Shown here: positions 28,081 through 37,610 of the stretch, piece by piece | Numbering within the stretch: position 1 is the first letter of the stretch | Layout of the letters: every line of letters starts with the position of its first letter | From: Legionella moravica DSM 19234 | GTDB lineage: Bacteria > Pseudomonadota > Gammaproteobacteria > Legionellales > Legionellaceae | DNA: 64,000 nucleotides | NCBI RefSeq assembly: GCF_000423305.1 | Contig: NZ_AUHS01000003.1 | Location: 124,001-188,000 of the forward strand | Direction of reading: 5' to 3' | The notes under the pieces: model-generated | Told to the model about the DNA's origin: nothing | The model's database searches: none | Seen by the model: only the letters and a program-made list of their open reading frames with translations | Translations under genes and position numbers: made by a program

Positions 28081-29412
28081 TTACCGAGGGCAATTAAACC
28101 GGTTATCCATGACACGGTACATCGGCGTGAAATTTTTTTTCAACATATTACACAACCAAAAAATAAGTGGTAATGAGATCAAAGTCATCAATAATTTATA
28201 TTGCCAAACGTTTATTGCTAAATTCAAAATCTGTTCATAGGAATAGATACCTCCAAACAGCACGCTGTAATCAACAAGACATAACAAAGAACTGGCACAA
28301 ACATTAGCTATTAAAACCCTTACAGGACGACTGAGTTCCCATTTCAGAATTTTTAAGTAGTGCATCAACATAGCGTTGCTAATAAACGTGACAAATAACG
28401 ATAAAGAATCTGCAGGTAATCTTCTGGGTAAAATATAGTAATAAAATGGATTCAAATTATAAAAAGTTGGCGATGGAAGAGCTACTATTCCCATTAACAA
28501 AGTATCAAAAGCCAACTGAGTCGCGATTAATGCCATAGCAAATTTTAAATTCGCTTTATACCCCCATATTTCACCGATTACTGTGCTTACTATCATAGTA
28601 ATCGGAAAAAAAATACAACTTGCCGCAAGGATACCGTCTTTGGTAAATGACACGATACGGTATTCACACGCAAGACACATCAACATAACGACAACAGCAG
28701 AACAAAGAAGATAATGATAAACAGGCGAGGGCTCATTTGAATTATCATCAATCCGCTCGGAATTGAGTTGGTTTTCATCCAAGATAAAAGACAAATAACT
28801 TATTCCAATAATCAACAATACCAGTGAGGCGACCATGAATGAATCAATAAAAATCTGTTTGAAACTATGAGCATGAGGTGCTGAAAAAAGTAAATAAAAA
28901 TCCATGGTAAAAAAACCAATTCCTCCAAATAGTGCAAGAATAACGCACTGTTTTGGTGAAGACAGGATGGAGCTTGATTTGGTGCAGAATAATAAATGGG
29001 GTAAATAAAAACTTAAAGCAAAAGAGATCGTAGTTGCGAAAAATTTTTTGGGGATGTCTTCAAATACAATCTGATATACAGGATTGTCGTGCATGAACTC
29101 AGCTGCAGGCAGGTTAACCAGCACATAAACACCAATGCAATAAATATACAGGGTCATTAAAGAGATATTCAGCACATGGCGCTGCTCTTTAAACGTGCAA
29201 TGCCTTAATGTGAATAAATACACCCCTGCAATTAAGGGACAAAGCAAACTGCTCATGGAACATACTAAGCCCTGAAGAATAATAATTTTAAACGATACGT
29301 TAATTAATAAAATCAGGCAGGTAATTACACTAACCGACAGAAAAAGAAACCCTGGGGTGTGGTGTAAGGACAAGGATTGCTTCATACTCAGATTTTTTCC
29401 ATTATATAACAC
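28081..29412 (-). CDS. Two-halved VUT/YhhQ-like (DUF165) transporter
   Basis: This is a 443-residue protein with about 12 hydrophobic segments. The second half (from about residue 270) has the VUT pattern: VSTVIGEIWGYKANLKFAMA, then NPFYYYILPRRLPADSLSLF and FISNAMLMHYLKILKW. The first half repeats the layout in degenerate form, with NPVYQIVFEDIPKKFFATTI and ALSFYLPHLLF. YhhQ proteins import queuosine precursors or related purines and are normally about 220-250 residues, so this looks like an internal duplication or fusion. A polar loop (DENQLNSERIDDNSNEPSPV) separates the halves. The start is GTG at 29412 or ATG at 29385; the substrate is unknown. Confidence 0.62.
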   Translation of the reverse strand: MLYNGKNLSMKQSLSLHHTPGFLFLSVSVITCLILLINVSFKIIILQGLVCSMSSLLCPLIAGVYLFTLRHCTFKEQRHVLNISLMTLYIYCIGVYVLVNLPAAEFMHDNPVYQIVFEDIPKKFFATTISFALSFYLPHLLFCTKSSSILSSPKQCVILALFGGIGFFTMDFYLLFSAPHAHSFKQIFIDSFMVASLVLLIIGISYLSFILDENQLNSERIDDNSNEPSPVYHYLLCSAVVVMLMCLACEYRIVSFTKDGILAASCIFFPITMIVSTVIGEIWGYKANLKFAMALIATQLAFDTLLMGIVALPSPTFYNLNPFYYYILPRRLPADSLSLFVTFISNAMLMHYLKILKWELSRPVRVLIANVCASSLLCLVDYSVLFGGIYSYEQILNLAINVWQYKLLMTLISLPLIFWLCNMLKKNFTPMYRVMDNRFNCPR

Positions 29413-29824
29413 GCGCCCCTATCTTCACGAACTCAAGCAGCCATACAGTATTTAACAAGCCGCTGCATTGACCAATCCAGGAAGGATAAGCTTGATTATG
29501 TACTATCAAACAAGTGCTTTTTATTAAGCTAAGCAGTTCGTCAATATAACACCATAGTCTTTGATATAGCAAGCAGAGCAAATTAAGTAACCTCCTATCC
29601 ATTCATGACAGGTCGACTACACCCCGGAAATCCTGTTAAGCTAAACAATACAATGGTAACTACTCAATAACTCAGGGAGTTTTGTCATCCTGCAATCAGT
29701 GAAGGCTCTCAAAATAAAGCCACTGTTCAGATGGTTCACTTCGTTCGAGATGACACTTCCAGGACCTACTGAGAAGGTACGTAGATGCTGTTATTTTCCA
29801 AAATTCATCAAAAGCGAGCATTAA
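29413..29824. other. 412-base divergent intergenic segment upstream of corA
   Basis: I find no credible gene; a minus-strand ORF at 29402-29602 lacks a ribosome-binding site and overlaps the VUT start. The segment contains a palindromic unit described separately at 29683-29755 and must hold the promoters for corA and the VUT gene, but no hexamer pair is convincing. Confidence 0.5.
29683..29755. repeat. Palindromic unit with TGTCATC / GATGACA ends
   Basis: TGTCATC at 29683-29689 is inverted as GATGACA at 29749-29755, and an inner imperfect stem (CAGTGaaGGC with GCCACTG) lies between them. The total length is about 73 bases. It resembles small dispersed palindromic repeats, but I see no second copy in the window. 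Confidence 0.4.
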
Positions 29825-30889
29825 ATGAGCAATCACAAAAAACATGCGTCCTCCAAAACAGGATTATTGCCAGGCACTGCCGTGTATGTAGGCGAGCACC
29901 CACCCAAACCAACTCAGATCAATGTTCATATTTATGATACCCAAAGTTATAAAATGCTCAGTACTTTTCATGCTGATAAAATAAATTCTGCGCTGAATGA
30001 AGGAAAACATGTCTGGATCGATGTAGCAGGATTGGAAAACAGCAAAGAAATTACCAAAATATGCAGTGAATACAAAATTCATCCCCTTGTGATTGAGGAT
30101 TTACTGAACACTCGACAAAGACCTAAAATCGATATTATCGAAGATTATTTGTTCATTGTTTTTAAATTATTGGAAACACCAAAAGACCAATTAACCTATT
30201 CTACAGAACAGTTCAGTTTAATTATCAAACAAAATTTGTTAATCACATTCAGAGAATCGCAAAATTATGACTTATCCCCTCTTTACAAACGACTCAGTGC
30301 AGAACACTCTCTGGTTCGCGAGCATGGGAGCGATTATCTGACTTATCTTATCATGGATTATATAGTTGATGATTTTTTTAATTTTGTTGAAGAAACGTCC
30401 ACTCTGCTTGAAAAAATAGAGGATCAATTAATAAAAAAACCGGAAACCATAGAACTTCAATCACTTTATATGACCAAAAGACGCACCATCACACTAAGAA
30501 AAACAATAGCTCCATTACGGGATATAGTGCATCTCTTGTTAACCAATGATGAAGGATTTATAAACAATCGCTACAATCTTTATTTTCGCGATCTCTATGA
30601 TCACTGTATTCGCCTTGTAGAATCTATCGATCTGCATCGTGAAATGTCATCCAGCATGCTGGATATATACCTCTCAACTTTGAATAATCGAATGAATGAG
30701 ACTATGAAAATCCTCACTATGTTTGCCAGTATCTTTATTCCATTAACTTTTATCGTTGGGGTTTATGGAATGAATTTCGAATTCATGCCAGAACTGGGAT
30801 GGCGTTATGGTTATCCTGTAGTCCTGACCTTGATGACCATTTTAGCTATTTCAATGTTATTTTACTTCAAACGTAAAAAATTATTTTGA
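29825..30889 (+). CDS. corA: CorA family magnesium/cobalt transporter
   Basis: This 354-residue protein has a large cytoplasmic N-terminal domain with long helices and two C-terminal membrane spans. The first span ends in the diagnostic YGMNFEFMPELGW (GMN plus the periplasmic MPEL loop) and the second is followed by the basic tail FKRKKLF. It forms a pentameric Mg2+/Co2+ channel in the inner membrane. The ATG (AAATGAGC) lacks a strong ribosome-binding site. It converges with the next unknown gene. Confidence 0.95.
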   Translation: MSNHKKHASSKTGLLPGTAVYVGEHPPKPTQINVHIYDTQSYKMLSTFHADKINSALNEGKHVWIDVAGLENSKEITKICSEYKIHPLVIEDLLNTRQRPKIDIIEDYLFIVFKLLETPKDQLTYSTEQFSLIIKQNLLITFRESQNYDLSPLYKRLSAEHSLVREHGSDYLTYLIMDYIVDDFFNFVEETSTLLEKIEDQLIKKPETIELQSLYMTKRRTITLRKTIAPLRDIVHLLLTNDEGFINNRYNLYFRDLYDHCIRLVESIDLHREMSSSMLDIYLSTLNNRMNETMKILTMFASIFIPLTFIVGVYGMNFEFMPELGWRYGYPVVLTLMTILAISMLFYFKRKKLF

Positions 30890-30933
30890 AGCAGCTGCCC
30901 ATTGCATGCTGCCTCAAACAATTCAACCGGGAC

Positions 30934-32652
30934 CTACATATAATACCCAACAGGTTGTCTCTCGATTTTTGCAGACTCCTCACGACCTCTCCTGGTAAAT
31001 AAACTTTCAGCAGAAAACGGTACGCTGGCGCGTTGCTTTAATTGCTGATTGGGTACTAATAGCTCGGCAGAAATTACTTCCTGCTGTTGAGTCCGAGTCG
31101 AAATCAATTGATCTGGAGGCTCGCTTGGTTGTTTTTTCTCTTCTATTGGAACAGGCTCCAGTCTTCTCTCACCTGGCAAATCAATGCCGCCATGAGGAAC
31201 CAATTGCACTTCGCCCTTAATATTGTTCCGCTCCAGCCAGGATTTTAAAGCATCCATAAAATCCCAAAAATCTTCCTCTTTACTCAGCATGATCAAAAAC
31301 TGCGTTAATCTTTTAGGTATTCCGAATTTAAGATTTATCGCTACAGCCACTGCTTTGGGAGGAACCCATCCTAAGGTTGTTTTGGTTTTACTTTCCTTAT
31401 AGCTCAATATTATTTTAACGGTATTTAAACTGCCTTGTTGTATTCCATGCCAATATTTCGAAATGATGGGATCGTTTATAAAATCACGCCAACTTTGAAA
31501 AATAGTTGGCGCAGCCAAGGCACGTACTGAATTAAATGATTTACTAAAAAATCCTGGAGCCGTTTTAATTTCCCGCTCCTTATCGCTGTTTAATAATGAA
31601 GTACCGTATTTCAAAGCGGGAGATAACGGTATTAAAGGAGGGGCACCTTTTACCGGTTTAAAATCAATTGGTATTCTTTTCATTAAGCCAGCAAAGATCA
31701 CATCCGCTATAAAACGACACACTCGCTCATAAATATTCAATGGATCGAACATCAAAGTCGCATCTTTATCTTCTACTAAAGGAATAGCCATATGCGCTGC
31801 GAGATTAACATGCAATAAAAGCAATAAATGCTTCATTGTGCGATGAAACAGAAACGGGGGAACTCCAACCGTGGATTCCAGTATGTAATCCATGATCATC
31901 GTTGATGCTTCATAGGTCAAGCCTAAAGCTAAAACAGATTCCTGCATCATCGCCTTGTGCCGTTCACAACGCTCAGGCGTTACCAATCGTGTAATATAAC
32001 GCCCGTTAAAAAAGATTCTAATCCCTTGAGACGTTGTTTCCCCAACGTAAGGAATACAACTTATAGCCCAGGTGATTAAGTCATTGGCTGCCAGGATAAA
32101 AGGCTCTCTTAGTATCCCTTTTGTTTTTCTCTTGAAATTACAATCCAAATCTTTACATAAAGTGGGAGGAGTTATTACTTTGTTTGAATTAAATGCAGAA
32201 GGACCGACTGAATCCAGGATGGTAATGCGCATCAAAGATTGTGTCCCTTCCCGGTAAGTATATGCTTTAACGCCATAATGGACTAATGATAATCCCGCTA
32301 AAAAAGCCGAGTAAGGCGTAAACCAGGGATCTGCATCATGACCTTCACGGAAATAATTTTGAACTGAGTTATTAACACAATTCAGAGCAACAATGCGTAA
32401 CACATCATGTACAGCAATGTAAGCCATACCATTGACAATGTTTCTTGCTGCGGGATTATTGATTAATGTTGGAACAGCTTTTCGCCAGGCCAAGCCTTGT
32501 TCCAATATCTGAAAAGTTGTGTTTGTTGTATAGGTAAACACACTTGTTGTAATTTTTGATATTGAAGTATTATTCCAAAGCCATTGGGCTCCATCTTTCA
32601 ATTTAGTGCCTACAGCCTTAACTCCATCAACTACTGATGACCACCAGCTCAT
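30934..32652 (-). CDS. Hypothetical large protein, putative Dot/Icm effector
   Basis: This is a protein of 572 residues from the ATG at 32652, which has AGGAGA five bases upstream; an upstream ATG at 32682 lacks one. The N-terminus is amphipathic (MSWWSSVVDGVKAVGTKLKD) and the centre has scattered hydrophobic helices. The last 90 residues are polar and Gln/Glu/Pro-rich (IEEKKQPSEPPDQL), ending in RREE-type charged clusters. No enzymatic motif is seen. By position between corA and nth it corresponds, from memory, to the lpg2879 effector locus. Export is inferred, not shown. Confidence 0.66.
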   Translation of the reverse strand: MSWWSSVVDGVKAVGTKLKDGAQWLWNNTSISKITTSVFTYTTNTTFQILEQGLAWRKAVPTLINNPAARNIVNGMAYIAVHDVLRIVALNCVNNSVQNYFREGHDADPWFTPYSAFLAGLSLVHYGVKAYTYREGTQSLMRITILDSVGPSAFNSNKVITPPTLCKDLDCNFKRKTKGILREPFILAANDLITWAISCIPYVGETTSQGIRIFFNGRYITRLVTPERCERHKAMMQESVLALGLTYEASTMIMDYILESTVGVPPFLFHRTMKHLLLLLHVNLAAHMAIPLVEDKDATLMFDPLNIYERVCRFIADVIFAGLMKRIPIDFKPVKGAPPLIPLSPALKYGTSLLNSDKEREIKTAPGFFSKSFNSVRALAAPTIFQSWRDFINDPIISKYWHGIQQGSLNTVKIILSYKESKTKTTLGWVPPKAVAVAINLKFGIPKRLTQFLIMLSKEEDFWDFMDALKSWLERNNIKGEVQLVPHGGIDLPGERRLEPVPIEEKKQPSEPPDQLISTRTQQQEVISAELLVPNQQLKQRASVPFSAESLFTRRGREESAKIERQPVGYYM

Positions 32653-32985
32653 AACGCTCTCCTTGCTACAGCAGAACTTCATTCTAGGGCTAATAAATTA
32701 GAAATACCAGTTTTTTAAAAGGTCATTTTGCTGAAAATTGAAAAAAAAATTTTGCCCTGAGAAAAAGCACTCTATAAAAATCCTTTTCATATAGATAAAA
32801 TGCTCAAGCTCAAGTAAGGCATTGAAAAGATATTTTTAATTCGGCTTCGTATGTCTTTGGCAATCCTTCTCGGTGATCGGAATAAATGGGGCAGTTACCA
32901 ATATGGAATAACAACTTCATTTATCGTTTATCAAAACACCTCATTTCGTAACATGAACTCATTAGAACCCATTTTAGAGTGTTTT

Positions 32986-33147
32986 AGGGTCTGTTGACAA
33001 TTCAAGCTTCGACGTCCCGCGACTTGTTCGCGGGATCCAATTCACTCTTTATAGGCGCAATATATTCTTGTTTTGCGCACGATCTATCGATTCCGCGAAC
33101 AAGTCGCGGAAAGTAGGCTTGAATATAATGAAATATCAACAGCCTCT
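32986..33147. repeat. MITE-like palindromic element overlapping the nth 3' end
   Basis: The outer ends are imperfect inverted repeats: AGGGTCTGTTGACAATTCAA on the left, and on the complementary strand AGAGGCTGTTGATATTTCA on the right. Inside lies a second pair, TTCAAGCttCGACGTCCCGC with a GCGACTTGTTCGCGG hairpin, mirrored near 33097-33123. The length is about 162 bases with no ORF. Its right end supplies the last codons and stop of nth. Partial relatives occur at 16874-16925, 27709-27752 and possibly 52037. Confidence 0.75.
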
Positions 33148-33780
33148 AGTATTTTTATCTTTATATTCACATAAATCTTTAATAGGACAAGTACTGCATT
33201 GAGGATTACGTGCGGTACATACATAGCGACCATGTAAAATTAACCAATGGTGTGCATCATGTAAAAATTCAGGTTCAACATTTTTTAAAAGCCCCTGCTC
33301 TACGGCTAGAGGAGTTTTGCCCTTTGCCAAACCAATACGATTGGCTACTCGGAATATATGCGTATCAACAGCCATAGTCGGTTGTCCAAAAGCGGTATTA
33401 AGAACCACATTGGCAGTTTTACGACCTACTCCTGGTAATGATTCCAAAGCATCTCGTTGATTCGGCACTTCACCATGATATTGGTTCATCAGGATGTCGC
33501 AGGTTTTAATAATATTTTGCGCTTTACTGTTATACAAGCCAATGGATTTGATATAGCCTTTCAATCCTTCCAGCCCCAAATCAAGAATACTTTGCGGTGT
33601 ATTGGCCACAGCATACAGATGTTCTGTTGCTTTATTCACACTCACATCAGTCGCTTGCGCAGAAAGAATAACCGCGATTAACAATTCAAAGGGGGATTGA
33701 TACTTCAGTTCCGTTGTTGGATGAGGATTCAGGTTACGAAAACGTTCAAAGATCTCGCGTCGTTTTTGCTTATTCATCAC
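33136..33780 (-). CDS. nth: Endonuclease III
   Basis: This 214-residue protein has the helix-hairpin-helix [20 protein letters not shown] (catalytic Lys), the catalytic Asp in [14 protein letters not shown], and a C-terminal 4Fe-4S cluster as C-x6-C-x2-C-x5-C ([17 protein letters not shown]). It removes oxidised pyrimidines and cleaves the abasic site in base excision repair. The ATG overlaps the rnfB stop by 4 bases; the rnfB-nth pairing is typical of gammaproteobacteria. The final residues RGC and the TGA come from the palindromic element downstream. Confidence 0.97.
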   Translation of the reverse strand: MMNKQKRREIFERFRNLNPHPTTELKYQSPFELLIAVILSAQATDVSVNKATEHLYAVANTPQSILDLGLEGLKGYIKSIGLYNSKAQNIIKTCDILMNQYHGEVPNQRDALESLPGVGRKTANVVLNTAFGQPTMAVDTHIFRVANRIGLAKGKTPLAVEQGLLKNVEPEFLHDAHHWLILHGRYVCTARNPQCSTCPIKDLCEYKDKNTRGC

Positions 33781-34385
33781 ATTTTTTTCGCTTTAACGCG
33801 AGCCAGGGCCTGTTGAATGTAATCCTGTTTCGCCTTTTTATCATCCAGATGATCCTTTGATTGCAGTGCTAATTGGCGCTTTTCTCGATAAATTTGTTGC
33901 TTTTCATGCTCCTCTCGCAACAAACGTGCTTGCCGGGCATGATAGCGGTCACGAGCTCTATCCTTGTTGTATGCCGGCTCTTCAAGCGTCTTCATTTCAA
34001 TACAGTCCACCGGGCAGGGTTCAACGCATAATCCGCATCCTGTACATTCATGAGCAATAATCGCATGCATTAATTTACCACTACCAATAATTGCATCAAC
34101 TGGACAGGCCTTGATGCATTTAGTGCAGCCAATACACTCTGCCTCACGAATCACCGCAACAGAAGGTTGGCGTGTACGTTCAGCGACCTCATCTAAATAA
34201 GGCGCAGGATCAACATGCAACAGAGCACCCAAAGCCTTGACCGTTTCAGCTCCTCCCGGAGGACACTGGTTAATCAGAGCGGTACCTTGAACCAAAGCTT
34301 CCGCATAAGGCATGCATCCAGGATAATTACACTCGCCGCATTGCGTTTGCGGTAAAAGCGCATCAACCTCCTTGACTGTTGTCAT
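33777..34385 (-). CDS. rnfB: RnfB/RsxB-like ferredoxin (soluble form)
   Basis: This 202-residue protein has a 4Fe-4S domain (CGECNYPGC about 20 residues from the start and a fourth Cys in INQCPPG) and two bacterial ferredoxin clusters ([16 protein letters not shown] and [16 protein letters not shown]). It lacks the N-terminal membrane anchor of E. coli RsxB and has a Lys/Arg-rich helical tail of about 45 residues. No other rnf gene is present nearby. It shares one base with the metG stop and 4 with nth. It is probably an electron carrier, and its partner complex is unclear. Confidence 0.87.
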   Translation of the reverse strand: MTTVKEVDALLPQTQCGECNYPGCMPYAEALVQGTALINQCPPGGAETVKALGALLHVDPAPYLDEVAERTRQPSVAVIREAECIGCTKCIKACPVDAIIGSGKLMHAIIAHECTGCGLCVEPCPVDCIEMKTLEEPAYNKDRARDRYHARQARLLREEHEKQQIYREKRQLALQSKDHLDDKKAKQDYIQQALARVKAKKM

Positions 34386-36397
34386 TATTTCACCTTCATG
34401 CCTGGAAGCGCTCCGGAATCGGGTTGTAATAAGAAAATTCCTTTACCATCACCTGCAGCCAAAACCATCCCTTCTGAAACACCAAACCTCATGGTCCGCG
34501 GTGCTAAATTAGCAACCATCACCGTCAATCGGCCGACTAAATCTTCCGGTTCATAAGCACTTTTTATTCCTGCAAAAACCTGTTTCTGGCAATCGCCTAA
34601 ATCCAGTTTCAAGCACAATAATTTATCTGCGCCTTCAACAGGTGACGCTGATATAATTTTTGCAATCCGCAGATCAATTTTAGCAAAATCATCAATACTG
34701 ATCGTATTCTCTTCGGTCGTCGTTTTTTGTTCAACTACTGGTGCAGTCATCAAAGACTCCTTGGTTTGAGCAAACATGGCATCAATTTTTTCTTTTTCTA
34801 CTCGAACCATCAAAGGCTGGAAGGTATTGATTTGATGATCCAGCAACGGCTGATTAATGGAATCCCAAGTTAACGCGTCACAATTCAAAAACTGCTCTGC
34901 GGCCTGAGCCATCATAGGTAATACTGGTTTCAGGTAGGTTATCAAGATGCGAAATAAATTAATCCCCATGGTGCAAATCGCATGAACATCGGCCAAACGA
35001 TGTTCCTCTTTAGCCAGAACCCAGGGTTTATTGGCATCGATGTACTGATTGACTTTATCAGCACAATCCATAATCTGCCTGATGGCGCGAGCATAATCTC
35101 TGGATACAAAAGACTCAATTACTGTTTCTTTAGCCGCAAGCAATTGAGCGTATAATTGGGGCTCAGCCAAAGAATGGCTCAAATAATTATCAAAGCGTTT
35201 GTTAATAAATCCTGCACAACGGCTTGCTATATTAACTACTTTGCCAACCAGATCCGCATTCACTCGGTTAGTAAAATCATCAAAATTCAAATCAATGTCG
35301 TCAACCCGTCCGTTCAATTTAGCAGCAAAATAGTAGCGTAAATATTCGGGATGCAAATGCGCAAGATAGGTTCGAGCCTCGAGGAATGTACCCCGTGATT
35401 TGGACATTTTCTGCCCATCCACTGTTAAAAATCCGTGCGTATAAACCGCTGTAGGTGTGCGGTGACCGCTTGCTGCCAACATGGCAGGCCAGAACAGGGC
35501 ATGAAAATAGACAATGTCCTTACCAACAAAATGGTATAATTCAGTTTTTGAATCTTTATCCCAGAACTCGTCAAAGGAAACACCCTGCTCATCACAGTAT
35601 TTTTTAAAACTTGCCATGTACCCTATAGGTGCATCCAGCCAAACATAAAAATATTTATCCTTTGTACCAGGGATTGGGAATCCAAAATAGGGCGCATCAC
35701 GGGAGATGTCCCATTGTTTTAATCCAGCCGCAAACCATTCTTCCAGCTTATTGGCCACCTCTGTTTGCAAATGTCCATTAGCAGTCCATCGTTTTAATAA
35801 TGTTTCATATTTTGGCAAATCAAAAAAATAATGCTCTGAATCCTTTTCTATTGGTTTTGCACCTGAAATTGCCGATACCGCATCTATTAAATCAGTTGGA
35901 GAGTATGTTGCGCCACAAACCTCACAATTATCCCCATATTGATCCAGAGCACCGCATTTAGGACAAGTGCCTTTAACATAACGATCAGGCAGAAACATTT
36001 TTTTCTCAGGATCAAAAGCTTGACGAATCGTTTTTTTAATAATATCGCCACCGGCCTGTAACTTTTCATAAATAGCTGAAGCCAACATCTGATTTTCAGG
36101 GGAGTGAGTCGTGTGATAACAATCGTAATCAATAGCAAATGCTTTAAAGTCACTCTCATGACTTAACTTGATCTGGGCAGTCAACTCCTCGGGGGTAATG
36201 CCCATTTGCTCCGCTTTAAGCATAATAGGAGTCCCGTGTGCATCATCACCACAGACACTAATGCATTGAATACCCAGCATTTTATGAGTACGGACCCAAA
36301 TATCCGTCTGGATATGTTCTACCAAATGTCCCAGATGTAAATGTCCATTAGCATAAGGAAGAGCGCTGGTCACCAGCATTTTGCGTTGTGTTAACAT
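34385..36397 (-). CDS. metG: Methionyl-tRNA synthetase
   Basis: This is a protein of about 670 residues from the ATG at 36397. It shows [15 protein letters not shown] (HIGH motif), a zinc knuckle with four Cys ([17 protein letters not shown]), [12 protein letters not shown] (KMSKS) and the C-terminal tRNA-binding dimerisation domain ([14 protein letters not shown]). It charges tRNA-Met in the cytoplasm. The open frame extends 27 codons further upstream, but that part has no synthetase-like sequence and GAG lies close before the chosen ATG. It is the first gene of metG-rnfB-nth. Confidence 0.97.
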   Translation of the reverse strand: MLTQRKMLVTSALPYANGHLHLGHLVEHIQTDIWVRTHKMLGIQCISVCGDDAHGTPIMLKAEQMGITPEELTAQIKLSHESDFKAFAIDYDCYHTTHSPENQMLASAIYEKLQAGGDIIKKTIRQAFDPEKKMFLPDRYVKGTCPKCGALDQYGDNCEVCGATYSPTDLIDAVSAISGAKPIEKDSEHYFFDLPKYETLLKRWTANGHLQTEVANKLEEWFAAGLKQWDISRDAPYFGFPIPGTKDKYFYVWLDAPIGYMASFKKYCDEQGVSFDEFWDKDSKTELYHFVGKDIVYFHALFWPAMLAASGHRTPTAVYTHGFLTVDGQKMSKSRGTFLEARTYLAHLHPEYLRYYFAAKLNGRVDDIDLNFDDFTNRVNADLVGKVVNIASRCAGFINKRFDNYLSHSLAEPQLYAQLLAAKETVIESFVSRDYARAIRQIMDCADKVNQYIDANKPWVLAKEEHRLADVHAICTMGINLFRILITYLKPVLPMMAQAAEQFLNCDALTWDSINQPLLDHQINTFQPLMVRVEKEKIDAMFAQTKESLMTAPVVEQKTTTEENTISIDDFAKIDLRIAKIISASPVEGADKLLCLKLDLGDCQKQVFAGIKSAYEPEDLVGRLTVMVANLAPRTMRFGVSEGMVLAAGDGKGIFLLQPDSGALPGMKVK

Positions 36398-36479
36398 AGA
36401 TCTCGAATACTCATCAGTAGAAAAACGGGTAATTATAACGCAAAGACAGATTAAATGCTGCATGCAAATACTCGACAAT

Positions 36480-36826
36480 CACGGCTGTCCCATTAAAAAT
36501 GTGACGTCTTTCCGAGCGTAGCGAGGAATCTCCTGCAAATTGGCACAATCTGAATTAATGCATTAATTATCATTTCCTTTTAAACTCTTTGTTTTTACAA
36601 GGAATTTAATGTTGTCATCAGAAGATGTACCTGGATTTTTATATCATTTCGACACGCTAAAGAAATTTAAGGATATGAGCATTAGGCGCCTGCAGAAAAA
36701 GGCTGGCAGGGGAGACTCAACTCTTGATATGATTTTAATGGCCGCATTGTAACGGGATCGTGCAACCTTGCAGGAGATTCCTCGCTACGCTCGGAAAGAC
36801 GTCATATTTTTAATGGGACAGCCGTG
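36480..36826. mobile_element. MITE-like element with 58-base inverted repeats and 9-base flanking duplication
   Basis: Bases 36481-36538 and 36769-36825 are inverted copies with a single mismatch, each containing CACGGCTGTCCCATT at the tip and GACGTCTTTCCGAGCGTAGC further in. CTCGACAAT at 36471-36479 is repeated directly at 36828-36836, as expected of a target-site duplication. The interior holds a 47-codon ORF rather than a transposase. The element is therefore non-autonomous and probably mobilised by a transposase elsewhere. It sits between the divergent metG and ubiX genes. Confidence 0.85.
36609..36752 (+). CDS. Small 47-residue ORF inside the MITE-like element
   Basis: An ATG at 36609 preceded by AAGGA opens a 47-codon frame ending in TAA at 36750-36752, just inside the right inverted repeat. 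The product is basic (LKKFKDMSIRRLQKKAGRGD in the middle) and helical by eye. It may be a genuine passenger peptide, a transposase remnant or chance. I recognise no family. Confidence 0.35.
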   Translation: MLSSEDVPGFLYHFDTLKKFKDMSIRRLQKKAGRGDSTLDMILMAAL

Positions 36827-36993
36827 GCTCGACAATTCTGGACTTCCCATCAATTTCTTCTAAAAAAATAAGTCATGTTCACCGCTTCACGAGTATAAAA
36901 GAATGTATTTCGTTCAGTATAACAACCAGGATCAAGTTTTATTTTCAATAATTTGCTAATATCAAACTAATTCTTTTTGTAAAGCGAATTACC

Positions 36994-37563
36994 ATGACCA
37001 ATAAACCACGCCTTATTATAGGCATCAGCGGCTCTTCCGGGATAATCTATGGCATCAGGCTACTGCAGGTATTAAGGCAATTATCTGTAGAAACCCATCT
37101 GGTAGTCAGTAAAGCCGGACAGTTAACACGAGCCTATGAAACAGAACTCAGCTCTGCTGAGCTTAAAGCCCTGGCTGACGTATATCATCCTTGTGCCGAT
37201 GTGAGTGCCAGTATTGCCAGCGGATCATTTAAAACCATGGGGATGATTATCGCCCCATGCTCAATGAAAACCCTGGGGGAAATTGCTTCTGGAGTTAGCA
37301 GTACCTTGCTCACCCGCGCTGCTGATGTTGTTTTGAAAGAACGCAGAAAATTGGTTTTGATTCCTCGAGAAGCTCCGTTGCATCTTGGTCACCTTAACAA
37401 TATGGTCAGCATTACACAAATGGGAGGCATCATATACCCGCCCGTTCCAGCTTTTTATACCAAACCGCAAAGCATAGCCGATTTGGTGGATGAAACAGTA
37501 GGCAGAGTATTGGATTTGTTTGATCTGGAAAGTGGTTTGCTCAAACGTTGGGGCGAAGAATAA
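36994..37563 (+). CDS. ubiX: Flavin prenyltransferase UbiX
   Basis: This 189-residue protein has the flavoprotein motif IGISGSSGIIYGIRLLQVL, SGSFKTMGMIIAPCSMKTLG and VLIPREAPLHLGHL, all diagnostic of UbiX/Pad1. It makes the prenylated FMN cofactor used by UbiD decarboxylase in ubiquinone synthesis. The length matches E. coli UbiX. A symmetric hairpin follows the stop. Confidence 0.97.
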   Translation: MTNKPRLIIGISGSSGIIYGIRLLQVLRQLSVETHLVVSKAGQLTRAYETELSSAELKALADVYHPCADVSASIASGSFKTMGMIIAPCSMKTLGEIASGVSSTLLTRAADVVLKERRKLVLIPREAPLHLGHLNNMVSITQMGGIIYPPVPAFYTKPQSIADLVDETVGRVLDLFDLESGLLKRWGEE

Positions 37564-37567
37564 AAAA

Positions 37568-37583
37568 CGCGGCATCAGCCGCG
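37568..37583. terminator. Bidirectional terminator hairpin after ubiX
   Basis: CGCGGC-ATCA-GCCGCG is a perfect GC-rich stem with a 4-base loop immediately after the ubiX stop. It is preceded by six A residues (a U-tract for the minus strand) and followed by CTTCTT. It separates ubiX from the converging unknown gene. Confidence 0.75.
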
Positions 37584-37610
37584 CTTCTTAATAACTGCAC
37601 GATGTAATGA

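Noticed and set aside
29402-29602. 66-codon minus-strand ORF before the VUT gene
   Set aside because: No ribosome-binding site, no family-like sequence, and it overlaps the transporter start.
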